Below are positions 1-8,746 of a stretch of 64,000 nt of DNA, one piece after another. Made by a program: the position numbers and the translations under genes. The DNA is from SZUA-287 sp036397975 (GTDB lineage: Bacteria > Bacteroidota > Ignavibacteria > UBA10030 > UBA6906), in contig DASWHW010000056.1 of NCBI GenBank assembly GCA_036397975.1, forward strand, positions 1 to 64,000. The letters are read 5' to 3'. How positions within the stretch are numbered: the stretch's first letter is position 1; each line of letters starts with the position of its first letter. Below the pieces are notes generated by a model. It worked only from the letters and a program-made list of their open reading frames with translations. It did no database searches and was not told the DNA's origin.

Positions 1-2721
1 GTCAAAGTCTATCTGCTTCAGTCTGTACCGCATCTGTCGAATGGGCGGAGCAACATCAAGGAAAGAGTACGAATGTGGCTCAATGGTTGTGCCGTGTCCA
101 GGGACAAAACTCCCAGGCAATGTTTCAAATCCAGTCTCCCCTATGCCCTTTCTCTGAACTTCGAAACCGAAGTTATTTGTCTCAGTCAGCGTTGTCCAGT
201 CGAGCCGAACATCGGTACCGTTCTGCACGGAGGCACTGAATGATGATAGCTGGACAGGAAGGGGAACGCATTCACCGCCTCCATCGGTGCATAACGGTGA
301 AGAGATTAACAAAGACCAACAATTTACATTACCAACGTCTTGTGATGCGAAGTCGGCAACATTTAAATTCCACACCCCATTAACTGCAGAGCCTGTTTTT
401 CCAATGAACGCCGCCAGCGCTTCCTCTGGGCGGAATATACCAACAAATGGGGCTGAGCCAGAAGAAATTGGATTTGCCGCGGCATCGTCGAGGGTGGTTC
501 TGGTGGCCTGAGATCCACATGCAGTACCGAAGTTGTCCCCGTTTCCACCCCGCCTATTAACCAGGGTCACAATTGACTGATCCGGAGAGATTAGTTGAAT
601 ACGCAAATCGGAGACCCAGGTGTGATTGATGTAGAGTGATGCCGTCACTTTCCCGACAATGCCGGAAAAGCCTGAAACGGTGATTGGGACATTTACCCCC
701 GCACTATTAGCATCTGGAATCGCAGTGACAGTACTATTGTCAAATTGCGTTGGGGCTCCTCCGCTCGAGCCGCTGGGAAGAACAAACAACAGATTTTGGG
801 TTGTAGAGCCGGCATAGTCAACTGCCAGATCGAAAACTATTGGTGTTCCGCAGACAAATCCTGGGTCTGTGTTTACTTCAAATGGAATGAGGTTAGTGGA
901 GGAACCACTTACGGCTATATTTGGGTATGACGACACTGGCTGGGCAATGACAACCCCCGGTGTGCTGGAACTTAAAGCAGTAGTAATTGATGTCGCAGTT
1001 GCCGCTCCTGTGTTCCTTAGAGTAATTGAAAGATCATTGCACTCATTGAAATCAATGGTCCCGTTTCCGTTTCCCCCGCTTATCGCAGATGAGAGGTAGC
1101 TGATACTTGCCTGGGGTGTGGGATCGGTAAACTGGAATGACGCGACCCTGGTCTGCCAGGGTGCGGCTCCAGTGGTCTGAATGTATTCATCCGTATACCA
1201 AAAGGTCTGGTCGTCGGTGGGGTCGACGCTCATGCTTGTATAATCTCCCCATCGATTTGCTGTGCCAGTTTGAGAGCCCGTTCCAGCAATGATTGTTTGT
1301 TCCGCAAGTGTCATTGTTCCAAGGGGATCTGTGGCGAGTCTGCCAGTGTATCGAATCGAAGGGAAAACGCTTGAGCTTGAGACTGAATATCCGAGGGCTA
1401 TACTTCCCTGACCGTTCATAGCAACGCTGCCGACCCACCGGTGGTTGGCGTCGGGGGCAAATGTTCCTTGTTGGTGCATTGACCACGCGCCTGTTGTTTT
1501 GCGCAACTCATACCATCTGATTCCAGCATGGTCGCTGCTGTTCTCATCAACAGTATGATTTGTCAAAAGAGTTTGGTGAGTTCCGAAGTTACGGTATTGC
1601 AGGCGATTCATCATGAGGTCGGCGAGAGCATCAAGCCGGACCACCGTTGAAGGCTGCGGAATGCAGTTTCTGCTTCCATTACACATGTTTGCATCGAAGG
1701 AGGCTGTTGTGACGACCGTTGGTCCAGTGAAAGTAGAACTTCCCAATGACGCCCAGTTCACTGCCAGCTCAAACACCTCCATTCTATCTGATCCTCCATA
1801 TACAGCTCCGTCTTCAGCGCCTGCAAAGTAGTTAGGTGCGCCCAACGGAGGAGGAGGACCGTCAAGATTGCAGGGCAAGATATGACCCTGAGACGTCGGA
1901 AGTTGAAAGACGATTCCTTGAGCAAGGCCACCGATAAGCATTTGATCCCGTTCAAGTGCAATTGCAGCCGGTCCGGCAAACGCCAGACTTCCAGAAGTGA
2001 ATGTATTAATTGACATGTAGTAACCATCCGGCCACACCCCCAGCTTCGGGTAATCCGGCATATCTGGAAACTGGAATGCATAGCGATGCCACGCGCCAAG
2101 TGGATCATTGGTTTGCGAAACAGCGATCAGTTCGTAGAATGGTCCGTTGGGAAATGTGGGAAGGGCGAACTGGCTTGTAATCCAGCGATCTGCCAACGCA
2201 TCGTACAATACAATCGGGTCTCCGTCGTTAGTTCCTGTCCAAGGACCATTGAACCCTTGCCACAAAGTGCTGTTGTCGGCTGGTCCATAGAGAATGTTTC
2301 CTGATTTCCCGTAGATCACAAATGAACTATTCACCATCTGAATATAATGGTTCGGTCCAACGTCTCCATCAGGATCGGGAGGATACACACCTTGTCGATT
2401 GCCAACCCCCTCGAAATTTACCAGGGGAACACTCATGGAGATTGACCCGCCGACTCTTTGTACCACCGGGTCTGTTTCCGCCTGCTGATCCAACACGCCA
2501 GCATCCGGCCTTATCCGCATGAAGTCAAATTTGTTCGGGATCTCTTTTTCATTTCCATCCTTGGATCGGTCCAACGGGGGAATCATCGGCATTTCACGCA
2601 GTCTCGGTGATGTATCGTTGTGTAAAGATTGAAATATCTCGGTTGGTTGATAGACTGTCTGCTGAGAATAGGAAAGAGGAACGATAAGGGAGAGACACAC
2701 AATGGAGAAGAGATTCTTCAT
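1..2721 (-). CDS. Large secreted protein with P-domain, probable T9SS substrate (3' end outside window)
   Basis: The frame is open without a stop for 907 codons from the ATG at 2721 to the window edge, so the C-terminus is missing. The start has a GGAGG ribosome site 9 bases upstream and opens a signal peptide (MKNLFSIVCLSLIVPLSYSQ). The first ~600 residues are aromatic- and Gly-rich and look like a beta-propeller-type region; I do not recognise the family. Next comes a CARDB-like stretch, then a proprotein-convertase P-domain (around residues 690-830, with the motif HTWVSDLRIQLISPDQ, also seen at the end of bacterial subtilases). The last part is the beta-sandwich that usually precedes a T9SS sorting tail (DWTTLTETNNFGFEVQRK). 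The sorting tail itself would lie outside the window, so T9SS export is inference. No protease catalytic motif is visible. Confidence 0.85.
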   Translation of the reverse strand, partial: MKNLFSIVCLSLIVPLSYSQQTVYQPTEIFQSLHNDTSPRLREMPMIPPLDRSKDGNEKEIPNKFDFMRIRPDAGVLDQQAETDPVVQRVGGSISMSVPLVNFEGVGNRQGVYPPDPDGDVGPNHYIQMVNSSFVIYGKSGNILYGPADNSTLWQGFNGPWTGTNDGDPIVLYDALADRWITSQFALPTFPNGPFYELIAVSQTNDPLGAWHRYAFQFPDMPDYPKLGVWPDGYYMSINTFTSGSLAFAGPAAIALERDQMLIGGLAQGIVFQLPTSQGHILPCNLDGPPPPLGAPNYFAGAEDGAVYGGSDRMEVFELAVNWASLGSSTFTGPTVVTTASFDANMCNGSRNCIPQPSTVVRLDALADLMMNRLQYRNFGTHQTLLTNHTVDENSSDHAGIRWYELRKTTGAWSMHQQGTFAPDANHRWVGSVAMNGQGSIALGYSVSSSSVFPSIRYTGRLATDPLGTMTLAEQTIIAGTGSQTGTANRWGDYTSMSVDPTDDQTFWYTDEYIQTTGAAPWQTRVASFQFTDPTPQASISYLSSAISGGNGNGTIDFNECNDLSITLRNTGAATATSITTALSSSTPGVVIAQPVSSYPNIAVSGSSTNLIPFEVNTDPGFVCGTPIVFDLAVDYAGSTTQNLLFVLPSGSSGGAPTQFDNSTVTAIPDANSAGVNVPITVSGFSGIVGKVTASLYINHTWVSDLRIQLISPDQSIVTLVNRRGGNGDNFGTACGSQATRTTLDDAAANPISSGSAPFVGIFRPEEALAAFIGKTGSAVNGVWNLNVADFASQDVGNVNCWSLLISSPLCTDGGGECVPLPVQLSSFSASVQNGTDVRLDWTTLTETNNFGFEVQRKGIGETGFETLPGSFVPGHGTTIEPHSYSFLDVAPPIRQMRYRLKQIDFD

Positions 2722-2908
2722 GACATTGATCCTCCGAGTTGTTGATGGCACAGTTTACCAACCAATACTTCGGGCACAACATCAATCGGTCGCTGCTGAC
2801 CGGCCAGTATTGAGAAAATGATAATCATGATTCTAAACAATTGCAATGCGAAACCCGAGGGGTTCATACAAACGGAAGGAAACATGAACCGGAGAGGTGG
2901 TGCCAGTG

Positions 2909-2982
2909 TGCGCCCGAAGGGATTCGAACCCCTAACCCCCAGCTTCGTAGGCTGGTGCTCTATCCAGTTGAGCTACGGGCGC
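2909..2982 (-). tRNA. tRNA-Arg (anticodon ACG)
   Basis: The reverse strand folds into a full cloverleaf. The acceptor stem is GCGCCCG/CGGGCGC, the anticodon stem is CCAGC/GCTGG around the loop CTACGAA (anticodon ACG), and the T loop is TTCGAAT. CCA is not encoded. It is the last gene of a three-tRNA cluster read on the - strand. An ACG anticodon is normally edited to ICG by TadA. Confidence 0.95.
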
Positions 2983-2998
2983 AAAAGGACAACTGAAG

Positions 2999-3073
2999 TG
3001 GTAGCCTTAACGGGAATCGAACCCGTATTTGAGCCTTGAGAGGGCTCCGTCCTAACCGTTAGACGATAAGGCC
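2999..3073 (-). tRNA. tRNA-Glu (anticodon CTC)
   Basis: The reverse strand gives a cloverleaf with acceptor GGCCTTA/TAAGGCT (a G-U first pair), anticodon stem GAGCC/GGCTC around the loop CTCTCAA (anticodon CTC, codon GAG), and T loop TTCGATT. The 3' CCA is encoded at 2999-3001, unlike in the two neighbouring tRNAs. Confidence 0.95.
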
Positions 3074-3106
3074 GGGTTGCAATTTGGGATTTCGAATTGT
3101 TGAATG

Positions 3107-3125
3107 CGGATTGTGCAGCAATCCG
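3107..3125. repeat. Small inverted repeat in the tRNA-Glu/tRNA-Gln spacer
   Basis: CGGATTG (3107-3113) and CAATCCG (3119-3125) form a 7-bp stem around TGCAG. The whole 84-base spacer (3074-3157) is built from GGATT-like words on both strands. It may act in processing of the tRNA precursor, but that is only inference. Confidence 0.4.
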
Positions 3126-3157
3126 AAATCCTCAATCCCACATCCGCAATGCATTTG

Positions 3158-3228
3158 CTGCCCCGCAAGGATTCGAACCTCGATAGGCAGATCCAGAATC
3201 TGCAGTCTTGCCATTAGACGACGGGGCA
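3158..3228 (-). tRNA. tRNA-Gln (anticodon CTG)
   Basis: Cloverleaf on the reverse strand: acceptor TGCCCCG/CGGGGCA with discriminator G, anticodon stem GCAGA/TCTGC around the loop TTCTGGA (anticodon CTG, codon CAG), T loop TTCGAAT. CCA is not encoded. It is the first gene of the cluster and begins about 22 bases after the -10 element of the promoter at 3250-3278. Confidence 0.95.
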
Positions 3229-3249
3229 AAATTCACATTTTGGGGCACT

Positions 3250-3278
3250 AATTTAGGCATTTGCGTTTCGAAAGTCAA
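3250..3278 (-). promoter_or_regulatory. Promoter of the tRNA-Gln-Glu-Arg cluster
   Basis: On the - strand TTGACT (3278-3273) is followed after exactly 17 bases by TAAATT (3255-3250). Transcription would start near 3243, about 15 bases before the mature tRNA-Gln. The element is back to back with the OmpA promoter at 3283. Confidence 0.75.
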
Positions 3279-3282
3279 CGTC

Positions 3283-3311
3283 TTGACTTTGCATGCCAAA
3301 TCAGATAGTTT
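3283..3311 (+). promoter_or_regulatory. Promoter of the OmpA/TSP3 gene
   Basis: TTGACT (3283-3288), a 17-base spacer and TAGTTT (3306-3311). The predicted start near 3318 rules out translation from any codon upstream of it and supports the ATG at 3376. Confidence 0.7.
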
Positions 3312-3375
3312 CACCGCAACGTGCATTGATTCATTGAAAATGCATGTCATGGTTTTTGCGATGAGGTTTTTTCCA

Positions 3376-4908
3376 ATGAGAAATATCATTGCTGTTGGTT
3401 TCTTTGTTCTCTTGACGGTGATGAGCTCGAGTCGGACTTGCGCACAAAACAAAGACGGCCGATGGGCGATCGGTATCAGCAGCGGGATCAATGCATGGAT
3501 CAACGATTTCAACAAGCATCCCCTTGCCTTCGGACTCGAGGGGTCTGTACGATATGGATTTACTCCCTCGTACTCCCTTGGCTTCGTATCAGGTTTCGAA
3601 GTTCTCAAGGGAAATCAAGACCCGGCATACCCGGGTTTTTATGAGTATCTGCGTCTGGAATCTGTGCCTGTTTCTCTGGTCTCTTATTTTAATCTCACGC
3701 CCGGCCAACGAGTTTCTACGACCCTTTATGCGGGCGTCGGTGCTCTTTTCTTTCTGAGAAAATATTACACCGGTGAAATCGTCCCCGACGGTAAATCCGA
3801 TGTCTCACTTGTTGTTCCTTTTGGCTTGTCTGTCGAGTATTCGGCAAACGATAATGTCGGTGTCTTCGGTTCACTAAGCTATCAGATTACGAACGACGAA
3901 ACCGATCTCTTCCAATTCCAATCGCCGGATGCGTTCCTTTCCTTGAAGCTTGGCGTCAACCTCTATTTCGGTAACAGTGATTCCGATGATGATGATGGAG
4001 ATGGATTGTCCAACAACGAAGAGAGGTCTCTTGGAACAAATCCACGTCTGGCTGATACAGACGGTGATCGGTTGAGCGATGGCGATGAGGTAAACCGATA
4101 TGGAGCAAACCCTCTCATTTCCGATACAGATGGTGATGGACTATCGGATGGGGACGAGGTCGTCGTCTATAGAACAGATCCGCTCAAGGTCGATACCGAC
4201 AATGATGGGCTGTCCGATGGAGATGAAATCATGCGGTACAATACCGACCCGCTCAAAGCGGATACCGACGGCGATGGGTTGAAGGATGGCGAAGAGGTGA
4301 AGCTCAACACCAACCCATGGAACAAAGATTCCGACAACGACGGATTAACGGATTGGGATGAAGCGAATCTCTACAAGACGAATCCCAACAAAGCAGATTC
4401 CGATGACGATGGCTTGAGCGATTTTGACGAACTGAAGAAATATCTGACCAACCCCCTCAAAGCTGATAGTGATGGGGGAGGCGTCATTGATGGCGTGGAA
4501 GTGGCCCGTGGCACGAACCCGCTGCTCGGATTTGATGATTTGGGGAAGGATTCAATCATCCTTGAACGGGGACGATCGGTTGTCCTTGATGGAGTAAATT
4601 TTTTGGTCGGAAGCGCAACGCTCACTTCAGAGTCGGAAAGAATCCTTCAGAATGCGCTAAAGGCGCTCAACACAAATCCATCGCTTAATGTCGAGATTGT
4701 CGGGCATACGGACAATACCGGTGGTGTTGAAATCAACCGTCAGATATCATTCCGTCGGGCTGAATCGGTGCGGGCTTGGCTTGCACGAAACGGGATATCA
4801 CCGAAGCGACTGACAGTGAGTGGGAAAGGAGCAGAATCTCCTATTGCCTCGAACACTACTCCTGAAGGACGGGCGCGGAACAGGAGAATCGAGTTTAGGG
4901 TCCGCTAG
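3376..4908 (+). CDS. OmpA-family outer membrane protein with TSP3 calcium repeats
   Basis: 510 residues. A signal peptide (MRNIIAVGFFVLLTVMSSSRTCA) leads into an eight-strand-like beta-barrel region (about residues 25-200). Next come about eight thrombospondin type 3 repeats (about 202-385) of the form DxDxDGLSDxxE, an Asp-rich calcium-binding pattern. A C-terminal OmpA domain (about 395-510) contains VEIVGHTDNTG and RARNRRIEF, the signature that binds diaminopimelate in peptidoglycan. The protein probably sits in the outer membrane and holds it to the cell wall, with the TSP3 part as a stiff linker. The start was chosen for the signal peptide and for the GAGG 9 bases upstream; longer in-frame readings run into the tRNA-Gln gene and the promoter. 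ATG 3361 is a possible alternative. Its stop overlaps the convergent ligase gene by 14 bases. Confidence 0.9.
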   Translation: MRNIIAVGFFVLLTVMSSSRTCAQNKDGRWAIGISSGINAWINDFNKHPLAFGLEGSVRYGFTPSYSLGFVSGFEVLKGNQDPAYPGFYEYLRLESVPVSLVSYFNLTPGQRVSTTLYAGVGALFFLRKYYTGEIVPDGKSDVSLVVPFGLSVEYSANDNVGVFGSLSYQITNDETDLFQFQSPDAFLSLKLGVNLYFGNSDSDDDDGDGLSNNEERSLGTNPRLADTDGDRLSDGDEVNRYGANPLISDTDGDGLSDGDEVVVYRTDPLKVDTDNDGLSDGDEIMRYNTDPLKADTDGDGLKDGEEVKLNTNPWNKDSDNDGLTDWDEANLYKTNPNKADSDDDGLSDFDELKKYLTNPLKADSDGGGVIDGVEVARGTNPLLGFDDLGKDSIILERGRSVVLDGVNFLVGSATLTSESERILQNALKALNTNPSLNVEIVGHTDNTGGVEINRQISFRRAESVRAWLARNGISPKRLTVSGKGAESPIASNTTPEGRARNRRIEFRVR

Positions 4909-6865
4909 GTTCGTAATTCCCCTGTTGCTTGATTAGCTTTTTCCTCGCTTCGATGATTGACCCCTCATTTGGAAAACAGGAACGAAGTTCTTCTAAAAGT
5001 GTTTTCGCTGCCTCTCTTTCTTCACCCATTATCGATAGCTCAACAAGTCGTTCACAAATGCTAGAGAGATTGTAGGTTATCCCTCCGGCAATGTTCCTCC
5101 GAAGCGCCATCGTCACTGATCGAAGTTCGCCTTCGCGATAATTTAGTCCATTCTTTATTAGTGCTTGGACATAATATGCCTCGGGGTGGTCGCGACGAGA
5201 GATCTCCTTTTCGATGGCATCTCCTGCCTCGGGATATTGCTTCATGGAGACCAGGGCAAGGGACTCGATGAGAGATGATTTTGGGTAGTCCGGTGACAGT
5301 CTTTGGAGTTTTTGAATAGTCATCACAGCCTCCTCAGCACGACCAGCCTGAAGGAGCGCCACGCTAAGATTCTCGAGTGCCTTCAAATTTCCTGGATATG
5401 ACTGCACGGAGGCATTGAACTCTGCGATCGCGTCGTTTCCATTTCCTTGTGTTTTTGCCAGCACCCCACGAATCAAATGGTTGTCGCTGTTGATTTTCTT
5501 GAGTTCCAATCTCCCAACGAAAAACACAGCGATTCCCCATACCACGAGAGGAAGAACGGCAGTGAACTTCGGAATCCTCAAAATTGCTTTTTCAGGAGAA
5601 CTACTCAAAAAGAGTGGAGAAACGATCAGTCCCATGCTCAGCCAAAACAACGCACCAATGGGAGCTTGACGAAGCGACACGTTCGCCAGGTTGTCAATCA
5701 GGACTCCCGCCACCCCGCAGAGAAGCCCAATAATGGGAATGTTCCGCTTTCCCTCGGATTTCGATTTTCTCCAAATGTCGATTCCTCCTATTATGACAAC
5801 CCCGACCGCCGTGAAGTACAGTGCAAGGCCAATCAAACCGAGTTCCACTCCTACTTCGAGGAATTCATTGTGTGCATGAGGGACGATATCCTCACTCTTT
5901 ACTATCCAATAATCTGCAGGTCGGAATTCGCGCATTGCTTCCTCGTAACTTCCTACTCCATATCCCACAAGAGGCGAGGAGGCAATCGCATCAACCCCGG
6001 CATTCCAGAACACGACTCTTCGCGCAAGTGTCGAACCTTTATCCAAATCCAGGAGCGACGCAAATCGTTGAGAGACTTGAGGAAAAAAGAAGAATGATAC
6101 AATCGTGGCACAGACGAGGACAAATGCGATTCCGAATCGATGTGTGCGTTCGATCGCTCGCGAGAGGAACAAGAAGAGGAGTGTTGAGATGGCGACCGCG
6201 ATAATACTGCCTCGCGATTGAGTCGCAAGAAGCAGAAGCAGAAGGAGACAAAGGAATATGAAGAGCAAAACGCGAACAAAGCGATTGCTCTCAAGAAAGA
6301 GATAACTTAATAGCAAGGGGAGAAACCCAACAATAAACCCGCTCAGATAAATCGGATTGCCGAGCGTTGACCCGATTCTTCTACCCTCCCCGAGGTAGAA
6401 ATCGAGAAGACTGCTATTCGGGACAAAGTATTGCACAATCGCAAACACGCTCACGACCGCTCCGACGACAATGAGAGCCTTGACCAACCGAAGGAAATCC
6501 TGTTCGTTGCGGAATAAATGCGTACCTGCAAAGTAGCAAATCGCATATCCAAACCAGAGGTTGATCGTCTCCCCTCCGTTTGCTGTCCGGGGATGCACAA
6601 CCATACTAATCACAGCTGCGCAGAGAAAAAGCATGACAGCGATGTCAGCCGGGGATTTGAAGAACACCAGTTCCCCGTTGATCAGGGCGAAAGCAAGATA
6701 GATGCTGAGGAGAAGACCCGCGAGAATAAAAAAAAGTGGGGTTTTCGCGATACCGCTGTCATATGAGTTGATGACCAGTACCCAGGTCGGGACTAAGAGC
6801 ATCAAGTAGAGAACCCATTGAAGTATTCTTCGTTGTCGGTTTTCGTGGAGGTTCAACAAAGACAT
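4895..6865 (-). CDS. O-antigen ligase-like (Wzy/WaaL) membrane protein with C-terminal TPRs
   Basis: 656 residues if translation starts at ATG 6865; a GTG at 6919 would add 18 residues. About a dozen hydrophobic segments fill the first 440 residues. The Wzy_C-type region has the conserved RGS before a transmembrane helix (TQSRGSIIAVA) and, in the large periplasmic loop, HAHNEFLEVGVELGLIG, which holds the His of this family. Residues about 470-650 are TPR repeats. The family joins polysaccharide chains to lipid A core or to proteins at the periplasmic face of the inner membrane; the substrate cannot be told from sequence. A TTGACT element at 6940-6935 with a GAGATTTT box 17 bases on places the transcript start inside the GTG version, so I prefer 6865. 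There is no clear ribosome site. Confidence 0.8.
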   Translation of the reverse strand: MSLLNLHENRQRRILQWVLYLMLLVPTWVLVINSYDSGIAKTPLFFILAGLLLSIYLAFALINGELVFFKSPADIAVMLFLCAAVISMVVHPRTANGGETINLWFGYAICYFAGTHLFRNEQDFLRLVKALIVVGAVVSVFAIVQYFVPNSSLLDFYLGEGRRIGSTLGNPIYLSGFIVGFLPLLLSYLFLESNRFVRVLLFIFLCLLLLLLLATQSRGSIIAVAISTLLFLFLSRAIERTHRFGIAFVLVCATIVSFFFFPQVSQRFASLLDLDKGSTLARRVVFWNAGVDAIASSPLVGYGVGSYEEAMREFRPADYWIVKSEDIVPHAHNEFLEVGVELGLIGLALYFTAVGVVIIGGIDIWRKSKSEGKRNIPIIGLLCGVAGVLIDNLANVSLRQAPIGALFWLSMGLIVSPLFLSSSPEKAILRIPKFTAVLPLVVWGIAVFFVGRLELKKINSDNHLIRGVLAKTQGNGNDAIAEFNASVQSYPGNLKALENLSVALLQAGRAEEAVMTIQKLQRLSPDYPKSSLIESLALVSMKQYPEAGDAIEKEISRRDHPEAYYVQALIKNGLNYREGELRSVTMALRRNIAGGITYNLSSICERLVELSIMGEEREAAKTLLEELRSCFPNEGSIIEARKKLIKQQGNYEPSGP

Positions 6866-6911
6866 GAATGAAATTGAATGACATGCAGTGCGGGGAAGTG
6901 AACTCTGGTAA

Positions 6912-6940
6912 AATCTCACTCATTTCTTGAAGAAAGTCAA
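6912..6940 (-). promoter_or_regulatory. Probable promoter of the O-antigen ligase-like gene
   Basis: TTGACT on the - strand (6940-6935), 17 bases, then GAGATT (6917-6912). The first -10 base differs from the TA consensus seen elsewhere, so this is weaker. It is divergent from the psd promoter. Confidence 0.4.
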
Positions 6941-6971
6941 TCCGACAAGGTCTCATCCATGGTTCGTTTCG

Positions 6972-7000
6972 TTGACTTTCAAACACCCATTGCGTACCTT
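6972..7000 (+). promoter_or_regulatory. Promoter of psd-pssA
   Basis: TTGACT (6972-6977), 17 bases, TACCTT (6995-7000). The predicted start near 7007 leaves a short leader with AAGGA before the TTG start of psd. Confidence 0.7.
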
Positions 7001-7032
7001 TTACCGCATTTTTTACAAGGAATCCCCTAATT

Positions 7033-7683
7033 TTGATAACAAAGTATGGATATGATCTCGTCGGAGTTATTTCTCTGCTTGTTTTGGTCGGCTCTGCATT
7101 ATCATGGTATTTCATCGAGTTGAAGATCCTCAAGTTCAGCCTGATCGGTATCCTCGTCCTCTTCCTCATATTTACTCTAAATTTTTTTCGCGATCCCGAG
7201 CGCCGTCCCCCTTCCGGCGATGACCTGGTTCTCTCCCCGGCGGATGGTGAGGTTGTCGTCATTATGGAATTGAGCAGCGAAGAATATGTCCAGGGCGACG
7301 CAGTGCAGGTAAGCATTTTCATGTCGCCGCTGAATGTGCATGTAAACCGTTATCCGATCACCGGAAGAGTGTCGTATTACAAATATTTCCCGGGGGAGTT
7401 CCTTGTCGCTTTCGACGATAAGTCTTCGCTTCGAAACGAACGAACCCACATCGGGGTGGAGAATGGAAGAACGAAGGTTCTTTTCAAGCAAATTGCCGGA
7501 TTTGTTGCTCGCCGAATTATTGCCAATGTCCAGGTTGGTGATTCCTCAGTGGCCGGGGAGCGATTTGGCATGATTCGGTTTGGATCACGCGTGGACATGA
7601 TAATGCCAAGAAGTGTGGCGGTACAGGTGAAACTCGGTGACAAAACGGTTGCTGGAGAAACCGTGATCGCGAAAGCGCTCTAA
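7033..7683 (+). CDS. psd: Phosphatidylserine decarboxylase proenzyme (short type)
   Basis: 216 residues, starting at TTG with AAGGA about 10 bases upstream; no ATG fits. Two hydrophobic helices (about 8-50) precede the catalytic domain (NFFRDPERRPP, LVLSPADGEV, FMSPLNVHVNR). The self-cleavage Gly-Ser lies in IRFGSRVDM (residues 184-185). Cleavage there makes the pyruvoyl group that decarboxylates phosphatidylserine to phosphatidylethanolamine. The short form is the type common in Bacteroidota and archaea. pssA, 31 bases downstream, makes its substrate, so the pair is the complete PE branch at the inner membrane. Confidence 0.95.
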   Translation: MITKYGYDLVGVISLLVLVGSALSWYFIELKILKFSLIGILVLFLIFTLNFFRDPERRPPSGDDLVLSPADGEVVVIMELSSEEYVQGDAVQVSIFMSPLNVHVNRYPITGRVSYYKYFPGEFLVAFDDKSSLRNERTHIGVENGRTKVLFKQIAGFVARRIIANVQVGDSSVAGERFGMIRFGSRVDMIMPRSVAVQVKLGDKTVAGETVIAKAL

Positions 7684-7714
7684 GAAGCAACGTCCTGCAT
7701 AATTTGGCTGCCTC

Positions 7715-8482
7715 ATGAAAGTTACCCGAGCCGTTGTTCCGAGCCTGTTCACTGTTTTGAACATGTTCTGCGGATTTATGTCGATTATCAACTCTAGCAA
7801 TGGATCGTTCCATGCGGCAGCGTGGTTTATTGTTCTTGCAGCCGGGTTTGACGCCCTCGACGGAGTGATGGCCCGGTTGACAAAGTCGACATCAGACTTC
7901 GGAGTTGAAATCGATTCACTCTCTGATGTTGTTTCTTTTGGTGCTGCTCCTTCATTTCTTGTGTACACGCTTTCCCTGTACCAACTGGAAGGGGCGGGAA
8001 TTTTTCTGAGTTCTCTGCTGATGATCTTCGGGGGTCTTCGCCTAGCCCGCTTCAACGTTAACCTTGTCGGGCATAACAAAGAGTTTTTCGTTGGGCTTCC
8101 CATCCCCGTGAGTGCGATAACGGTCGTTCTTTTTGTGTTGAGCTATTACTCTCCATCATCGGGGCTGAACGAAGAAGCCGCAGCGTGGCTTCCCTGGATG
8201 ACCGTGATTCTTGCGCTCCTGATGGTCAGCAAGATCAAGTACGAGACCCTTCCCCGGCTTTCAAAAAGAGCTGTGCACGAAAACCCCGTGCGATTCCTGC
8301 TGGCGTCAACAGCAGTCCTGATGATTGCGGTAACCCATGGTGATGCGGCCTTTCCTCTTGCAGTGTTGTTTATTATCCAAGGTATTGTCCGCTCGATGGT
8401 CCATGGGATGAAACAAGCTTTCGGCCTAGGGCCGAAAAACGGCGGCGATGATTCTTCGAGTACGAGCCGGGTAGACGTCTAA
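7715..8482 (+). CDS. pssA: CDP-diacylglycerol-serine O-phosphatidyltransferase
   Basis: 255 residues, polytopic, class I CDP-alcohol phosphatidyltransferase. The catalytic signature is visible as DALDGVMAR, then GVEIDSLSD (D..DG..AR..G...D...D). It makes phosphatidylserine from CDP-diacylglycerol and serine. It follows psd closely and is probably cotranscribed. The C-terminus carries a polar tail with no known role. Confidence 0.95.
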   Translation: MKVTRAVVPSLFTVLNMFCGFMSIINSSNGSFHAAAWFIVLAAGFDALDGVMARLTKSTSDFGVEIDSLSDVVSFGAAPSFLVYTLSLYQLEGAGIFLSSLLMIFGGLRLARFNVNLVGHNKEFFVGLPIPVSAITVVLFVLSYYSPSSGLNEEAAAWLPWMTVILALLMVSKIKYETLPRLSKRAVHENPVRFLLASTAVLMIAVTHGDAAFPLAVLFIIQGIVRSMVHGMKQAFGLGPKNGGDDSSSTSRVDV

Positions 8483-8494
8483 AGAGAGAATGAT

Positions 8495-8746
8495 ATGTTT
8501 ATTTCAAAGATTCGAGTAACGCTTCGGAAGTCGATTCTTGACCCGCAGGGAAAGGCGGTTGAGCATGCGATCACGTCGATGGGTTTTAACGACGTAGAGG
8601 ATGTGCGCATGGGGAAGTACATTGAATTGAAAGTGAACGGAAAAACGGAGGAAGAAGTCAGAAAGACGACGGAAGAAGTATGCGGACGCCTTCTTGCAAA
8701 TCCGGTGATGGAGGACTATCACTTTGAAATTGACAAGTGTCCATGA
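8495..8746 (+). CDS. purS: Phosphoribosylformylglycinamidine synthase subunit PurS
   Basis: 83 residues, the usual PurS size. It matches the family pattern (VTLRKSILDPQGKAVEHA, then a G(F/Y)..V..VR.GK motif). PurS bridges PurQ and the small form of PurL in the fourth step of purine synthesis. Its stop overlaps the purQ start (ATGA). purL is not in the window. Confidence 0.95.
   Translation: MFISKIRVTLRKSILDPQGKAVEHAITSMGFNDVEDVRMGKYIELKVNGKTEEEVRKTTEEVCGRLLANPVMEDYHFEIDKCP

Noticed and set aside
1..2700. Many short frames on both strands in the first 2.7 kb, suggesting a decayed gene
   Set aside because: A single uninterrupted - strand frame of 907 codons with a signal peptide covers the region.
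3208..3375. Longer N-terminus for the OmpA/TSP3 protein
   Set aside because: It would overlap tRNA-Gln and the promoter, and would bury the signal peptide.
3980..4530. CRISPR-like or satellite repeat
   Set aside because: The repeats are in frame and code for TSP3 calcium motifs in the OmpA protein, not for a spacer array.
5447..6097. 216-codon open frame on the + strand inside the O-antigen ligase-like gene
   Set aside because: It is antisense to a gene with clear membrane and TPR structure, its product has no recognisable features and there is no ribosome site.
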